Below, piece by piece: positions 6,453 through 9,379 of a DNA stretch of 9,379 bases. This DNA comes from JARRNJ01 sp037385045 (GTDB taxonomy: Bacteria; Pseudomonadota; Gammaproteobacteria; JASBUN01). Location of the stretch: NCBI GenBank assembly GCA_037385045.1, contig JARRNJ010000083.1, positions 1-9,379 on the forward strand. Direction: 5' to 3'. The notes below the pieces were generated by a model that was not told the DNA's origin, searched no databases, and was given only the letters and a program-made list of their open reading frames with translations. Numbering within the stretch: the first letter of the stretch is position 1; every line of letters starts with the position of its first letter. The translations under genes were made by a program, and so were the position numbers.

Positions 6453-6482
6453 ACGGTGCGCCGCCTGCGGCCGGCGCACCGT
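6453..6482 (+). repeat. Palindromic element 2: 11 bp perfect hairpin
   Basis: ACGGTGCGCCG (6453-6463) pairs perfectly with CGGCGCACCGT (6472-6482) around an 8 nt loop. This is the strongest hairpin in the spacer. No T-run follows, so it does not look like a standard intrinsic terminator, but it could halt or process the upstream transcript. Together with element 1 it resembles a REP-like pair. Confidence 0.65.
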
Positions 6483-6487
6483 ACCGA

Positions 6488-6575
6488 CTACCTGCAGCTC
6501 ATGCCTCGGTCGGAGTGGCGCGCGGCGAGTGACAAGGCCGAATTTGCCGTCCTCGCCACTGGCTACCCGCAGCTC
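6488..6575 (+). repeat. Direct-repeat-flanked stem-loop in the spacer before dapF
   Basis: CTACCTGCAGCTC (6488-6500) and CTACCCGCAGCTC (6563-6575) are 13 bp direct repeats with one mismatch. Between them lies an imperfect stem-loop at 6524-6557: GGCGAG, GAC and GGC pair with GCC, GTC and CTCGCC around a 7 nt AT-rich loop, with an unpaired T and AA bulge on the left side. An outer AGTGGCG/CGCCACT pair (6514-6520 / 6554-6560) offers an alternative pairing. The arrangement suggests a small dispersed palindromic element, not coding sequence. The rest of the spacer (6384-6621) shows no gene; a dapF promoter could not be identified. Confidence 0.5.
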
Positions 6576-6621
6576 GCTAGTACCTAAGGCCCCCCGGCTG
6601 GCGATCTGGTAGGCTTGCCCC

Positions 6622-7455
6622 ATGACAACGCTCCAGTTCACCAAGATGCAGGGTCTCGGCAATGACTTCGTCGTCATCGACGCCATCAGCCAGACTGTGG
6701 ACCTCGATCCCGAGCGCGTCCGCCACCTGGCCGACCGCCGGTTCGGCGTCGGCTGCGACCAGGTGCTGGTGGTGGAGCGGCCCCGCGGCCCGACGGCCGA
6801 CTTCCGCTACCGCATCTACAACGCCGACGGCGGCGAAGTGGAGCAGTGCGGCAACGGCGCCCGCTGCTTCGCGCGCTTCGTCCGCGACCGCGGCCTCACG
6901 GACAAGCGCGACATCCGCGTTGAAACCCTCGGGGGGGACATCACCCTGACCGTGGAAACCGGCGGCCAGGTGCGGGTGGACATGGGCGTGCCGCGGCTGG
7001 AGCCCGCCGCGATCCCGGTGCGCGCCGCCGCCCAGGCGCGCGATTACCCGCTGCAGGTGGACGGGCATGTCTACCGCATCGGTGCCGTGTCCATGGGCAA
7101 CCCCCATGCGGTGCTGGAAGTGGAAGACGTGGAGCGGGCGCCCGTGGCCCAACTGGGTGCCAGGATCGAGAGCCACCCGGACTTCCCCAACCGGGTCAAC
7201 GCCGGCTTTATGCAGGTGGTGAGCCGCAACCACATCCGGCTGCGGGTGTTCGAGCGCGGAGTCGGCGAAACCCTGGCCTGCGGCACCGGGGCCTGTGCCG
7301 CCGTGGTGGTCGGGCGCGTGTGGGACCGGCTGGACGGCCCGGTGGCGGTGGATCTACCCGGCGGGCGTCTTGTGGTAAGCTGGGCTGGAGCCGGCGAGCC
7401 AGTGTACATGACCGGGCCCGCGGAAGCGGTGTTTGAGGGAAAGATCGACCTATGA
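6622..7455 (+). CDS. dapF: Diaminopimelate epimerase
   Basis: 277 aa, the standard length. It interconverts LL- and meso-diaminopimelate, supplying peptidoglycan and the LysA substrate, by a cofactor-free two-cysteine mechanism. Both catalytic cysteines are present: C76 in EQCGNGARCF and C220 in LACGTGACAAVV. Other family blocks are FTKMQGLGNDFVVID (6-20), SMGNPHAV (157-164) and the N-terminal RRFGVGCDQ (39-47). The ATG at 6622 gives the canonical N-terminus; a weak TAGG lies 8 nt upstream. Its stop overlaps the start of the next gene (ATGA), so the two are translationally coupled. A run of seven G at 6933-6939 lies inside the gene without breaking the frame. Confidence 0.97.
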   Translation: MTTLQFTKMQGLGNDFVVIDAISQTVDLDPERVRHLADRRFGVGCDQVLVVERPRGPTADFRYRIYNADGGEVEQCGNGARCFARFVRDRGLTDKRDIRVETLGGDITLTVETGGQVRVDMGVPRLEPAAIPVRAAAQARDYPLQVDGHVYRIGAVSMGNPHAVLEVEDVERAPVAQLGARIESHPDFPNRVNAGFMQVVSRNHIRLRVFERGVGETLACGTGACAAVVVGRVWDRLDGPVAVDLPGGRLVVSWAGAGEPVYMTGPAEAVFEGKIDL

Positions 7456-8168
7456 GCACACAACACGAGCGTAATTTCATCGAAACGCCGATCACCGAAC
7501 AGAGCGTCGCCGAGTACCTGCGCGAACACCCCGATTTCTTCCAGCAACACCAGAGCCTGCTCGCCTCACTGCAGGTGCCCCATTCCTGCGGTTCCGCGGT
7601 CTCCCTGGTGGAATATCAGCTGAGCATCCTGCGCCAGCAGAACGGCCAGATGAAGCGCAAGCTCAAGGAGTTGGTGCACCTGGGCCGGGAGAATGACCGC
7701 CTCAGCGAGCGCATGCTGCACCTGACCGTCGCCCTGATCGAGGCAACGGACCTGGAGCAGGTGCTCAACGCGGTGGAAGACACCCTGCGTCACGATTTCA
7801 AGGCCGACGCCCTGGCTCTGCGCTTGTTCGACCCCGACGGCCAGTTGGATGCTTTGCGCCCGGAACTGGTGCTGCGGCCCGGCGACCCGGAGCTGGCGGA
7901 ATTCGACCAACTTTTCAAGTCCAACCGTCCGTTGTGCGGGCGGCTGCGGGGCGCACAGACGCGTTTCCTGTTCGGCGACCGCGCCGAGGAGATCGGTTCG
8001 GCGGCGTTGATCCCGGTGGGCCGACGCGGCGAATTCGGTCTGCTGGGCATCGGCAGCGACGACCCCGAACGCTTTCACCCGGGCATGGGCACGCTGTTTC
8101 TGGGCCGGCTGAGCGTCCTGATCGGCGCCGCCCTGCAGCGCCAACTCGGCGCCCGCGAGGATGGCTGA
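7452..8168 (+). CDS. DUF484 family protein (YigA-like), GAF-like fold
   Basis: 238 aa. The N-terminal YLREHPDFFQQH (22-33) is the family signature, followed by a predicted coiled coil (about 52-88, rich in Q/K/E/L heptads) and a GAF-like domain (about 95-235). Molecular function is not established. Its conserved place between dapF and xerC (yigA in E. coli) is the main functional hint. Translation starts inside the dapF stop (4 bp overlap), with GAGGGA 11 nt upstream, and it overlaps xerC by 8 bp. Confidence 0.9.
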   Translation: MSTQHERNFIETPITEQSVAEYLREHPDFFQQHQSLLASLQVPHSCGSAVSLVEYQLSILRQQNGQMKRKLKELVHLGRENDRLSERMLHLTVALIEATDLEQVLNAVEDTLRHDFKADALALRLFDPDGQLDALRPELVLRPGDPELAEFDQLFKSNRPLCGRLRGAQTRFLFGDRAEEIGSAALIPVGRRGEFGLLGIGSDDPERFHPGMGTLFLGRLSVLIGAALQRQLGAREDG

Positions 8169-9066
8169 CCCGCTGCAGCCCTGGCTCGAGCGCTTCGGCG
8201 CATACCTGCGCACCGAACGGCGCCTCTCACCTCTGACCCGGCAACATTACCGGCGCGATCTGCACAATTTCGCCGCTTTTTGCGCCGCAGCCGGCACCGG
8301 CGCCTGGTCCGACGTGACCAGCCACCAAATCCGCGCCTTTGTCGCCCGCCGCCATCGCGACGGGCTGGCGGCGCGCAGCCTCCAGCGCCAGCTCTCGGCG
8401 GTGCGCAGTTTCTACAACTTTCTACTGCGCGAGGGGGCGGCGGCGCACAACCCGGCCCAGGACGTCAGCGCCCCGCGCGCGGCGCGCAAGCTGCCCCAGC
8501 CCCTGGATGTGGATCAGGTCAGCCGCCTGCTGGCGCGAAGCGGGGACTCCGACCCCATTGCCAGCCGTGACCACGCCATCATGGAACTGTTGTACTCGTC
8601 GGGCCTGCGGCTGGCTGAGCTGGTGTCCCTCGAGCTGACCGACATCGATGCCGCGGACGGCACGGTACGGGTGACCGGCAAGGGCGCCAAGACCCGCATC
8701 GTACCGGTGGGCCGGCAGGCGCTGGCGGCCCTGGCGGCGTGGCGCGAGCGGCGCCCGGCCCTGGCCGCGGCGGACGAAACCGCGCTGTTCGTCAGCCGCC
8801 GGGGGTCGCGCCTGAGCCCGCGCAGCGTGCAGCAGCGCTTGCGCCACTGGGGCCTGCGGCAAGGCGTCGACGGCCGCGTCCATCCCCACAAGCTGCGCCA
8901 TTCCTTCGCCAGCCACCTGCTGGAGTCTTCCGGCGATCTGCGTGCGGTCCAGGAACTGCTGGGCCACGCCGACATCAGCACCACCCAGATCTACACCCAC
9001 CTGGATTTCCAGCATCTGGCCCGGGTCTACGACCAGGCGCATCCGCGGGCGCGGAAAAAGCCCTGA
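8161..9066 (+). CDS. xerC: Tyrosine recombinase XerC (chromosome dimer resolution)
   Basis: 301 aa, typical of XerC/XerD. With XerD it acts at dif to resolve chromosome dimers at division, under FtsK control. The N-terminal SAM-like DNA-binding domain (about 1-105) and the catalytic domain (about 112-295) are complete. The active site is intact: R150 in SSGLRLAEL, K174 in GKGAKTR, H243 and R246 in HPHKLRHSFASHLL, H269 in LGHAD and nucleophile Y278 in TTQIYTH. XerC, not XerD or a mobile integrase, is chosen from the dapF-DUF484-xerC context and the LSP/LSAVRSFYNFLLREG N-domain. The ATG at 8161 overlaps the DUF484 gene by 8 bp; a GAGG abuts the start directly, so translation is probably coupled. 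No att site or other phage gene is nearby. Confidence 0.95.
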   Translation: MADPLQPWLERFGAYLRTERRLSPLTRQHYRRDLHNFAAFCAAAGTGAWSDVTSHQIRAFVARRHRDGLAARSLQRQLSAVRSFYNFLLREGAAAHNPAQDVSAPRAARKLPQPLDVDQVSRLLARSGDSDPIASRDHAIMELLYSSGLRLAELVSLELTDIDAADGTVRVTGKGAKTRIVPVGRQALAALAAWRERRPALAAADETALFVSRRGSRLSPRSVQQRLRHWGLRQGVDGRVHPHKLRHSFASHLLESSGDLRAVQELLGHADISTTQIYTHLDFQHLARVYDQAHPRARKKP

Positions 9067-9092
9067 GCCGCGGTGCGGATTGAAACCGCCGG

Positions 9093-9121
9093 CGGCCGCC
9101 CCAATTTCTGGAGGGCGGCCG
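9093..9121 (+). terminator. GC-rich hairpin after xerC, possible terminator
   Basis: CGGCCGCCC (9093-9101) pairs perfectly with GGGCGGCCG (9113-9121) around an 11 nt loop, 27 bp after the xerC stop. It is very stable, but no T tract follows on either strand, so intrinsic termination is doubtful. It may act as a transcript-end stabiliser or pause, separating xerC from hslV. Confidence 0.4.
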
Positions 9122-9152
9122 GGTGCGCGCCATAACCCCAGGGACGACGGCT

Positions 9153-9180
9153 AATTTATCCGCGTAAATTCATGTACAAT
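9153..9180 (+). promoter_or_regulatory. Putative hslV promoter with overlapping AT-rich dyad
   Basis: A perfect dyad AATTTA-N6-TAAATT spans 9153-9170, immediately followed by a -10-like TACAAT at 9175-9180, 32 bp before the hslV GTG. The dyad covers the place where a -35 element would sit. This is the most AT-rich stretch in an otherwise GC-rich window. No sigma32 (heat-shock) consensus was recognised, although hslVU is heat-shock controlled in E. coli. Confidence 0.4.
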
Positions 9181-9212
9181 CAGCGGTTTTCACGCTGGCC
9201 AGGAGTACTTCC

Positions 9213-9379
9213 GTGGAGCAGTACAGAGGCACGACCATCGTTTCGGTGCGCCGGGGCGACAAAGTGGTCATCGGCGGCGACGGCCAGGTGTCCATGGGCA
9301 ACACCATCATGAAGGGCAACGCCCGCAAGGTGCGGCGCCTGCACCACGGCAAGGTGCTGGCCGGCTTCGCCGGCGGCAC
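9213..9379 (+). CDS. hslV: HslV, ATP-dependent protease peptidase subunit (5' part only)
   Basis: The first 55 codons are visible; the gene runs off the right edge. HslV forms the proteolytic double ring of the HslUV (ClpYQ) cytoplasmic protease, driven by HslU, which would be expected next. The start is a GTG with AGGAG 7 nt upstream. After a short leader MEQYRG comes TTIVSVRRGDKVVIGGDGQV, with catalytic Thr1 and, counting from it, D17 and K33 (in ARKVRRL), then FAGG, all as in the family. The leader must be removed at the Gly-Thr bond to free Thr1; in E. coli only the initiator Met precedes it. A dyad and -10 element lie just upstream. Confidence 0.95.
   Translation, partial: MEQYRGTTIVSVRRGDKVVIGGDGQVSMGNTIMKGNARKVRRLHHGKVLAGFAGG

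Noticed and set aside
6358..6612. 84-codon plus-strand frame through the spacer before dapF
   Set aside because: It runs through palindromic repeats, has no ribosome-binding site, starts inside the CoA-binding gene and gives an unremarkable Arg/Ala-rich peptide.
8161..9066. Tyrosine recombinase as a sign of a mobile element or integron
   Set aside because: The dapF-DUF484-xerC context and XerC-like length and motifs indicate the housekeeping recombinase; no att sites, phage or cassette genes are present.
1..9379. CRISPR array, tRNA or rRNA gene
   Set aside because: No regularly spaced repeats, cloverleaf-like segments or rRNA-like conserved stretches were seen on either strand.

Overview
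The window reads as chromosomal DNA of a GC-rich, sulfur-oxidising gammaproteobacterium, probably of the Chromatiales/Ectothiorhodospiraceae type. This is inferred from gene content, not from a database match. The two pointers are a Sox (thiosulfate oxidation) gene at the left edge and the order lptM-lysA-...-dapF-DUF484-xerC-hslV on the right, which extends the gammaproteobacterial lptM(yifL)-dapF-yigA-xerC cluster.

Left part (about 1-3682, all minus strand): a membrane sensor histidine kinase and an NtrC-type sigma54 activator form a two-component pair. Directly downstream on the same strand lies the start of soxY, which continues past position 1. The 205 bp gap between the activator and soxY holds a well-formed -24/-12 sigma54 promoter (188-203) and, about 110 bp upstream of its predicted transcription start, a repeat/dyad cluster (273-305) suited to an activator-bound enhancer. 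The natural reading is a local circuit: periplasmic signal, kinase, activator phosphorylation, sigma54-dependent sox transcription. This is the most interesting part of the window. Sigma54 two-component control of sox has been reported for other sulfur oxidisers (from memory, TspS-TspR in Acidithiobacillus caldus), so the principle is not new. The enhancer sequence and the sensor domain here may be.

Middle part (3683-6383, plus strand, divergent from the kinase): a promoter with a perfect TATAAT precedes a small lipoprotein, lptM (outer-membrane LPS transport assembly), and lysA (last step of lysine synthesis). Two accessory genes follow, a class I SAM-dependent methyltransferase and a small CoA-binding-fold protein. 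These two sit between the usual partners lysA and dapF.

Right part (6384-9379, plus strand): a 238 bp non-coding spacer with several palindromic and direct repeats precedes dapF, a DUF484 gene and xerC. These three overlap by 4 and 8 bp and look translationally coupled. After xerC come a GC-rich hairpin, a short AT-rich dyad with a -10 element, and the start of hslV, the HslUV protease peptidase subunit, which runs off the right edge. No rRNA, tRNA, CRISPR array, insertion sequence or phage gene was seen.
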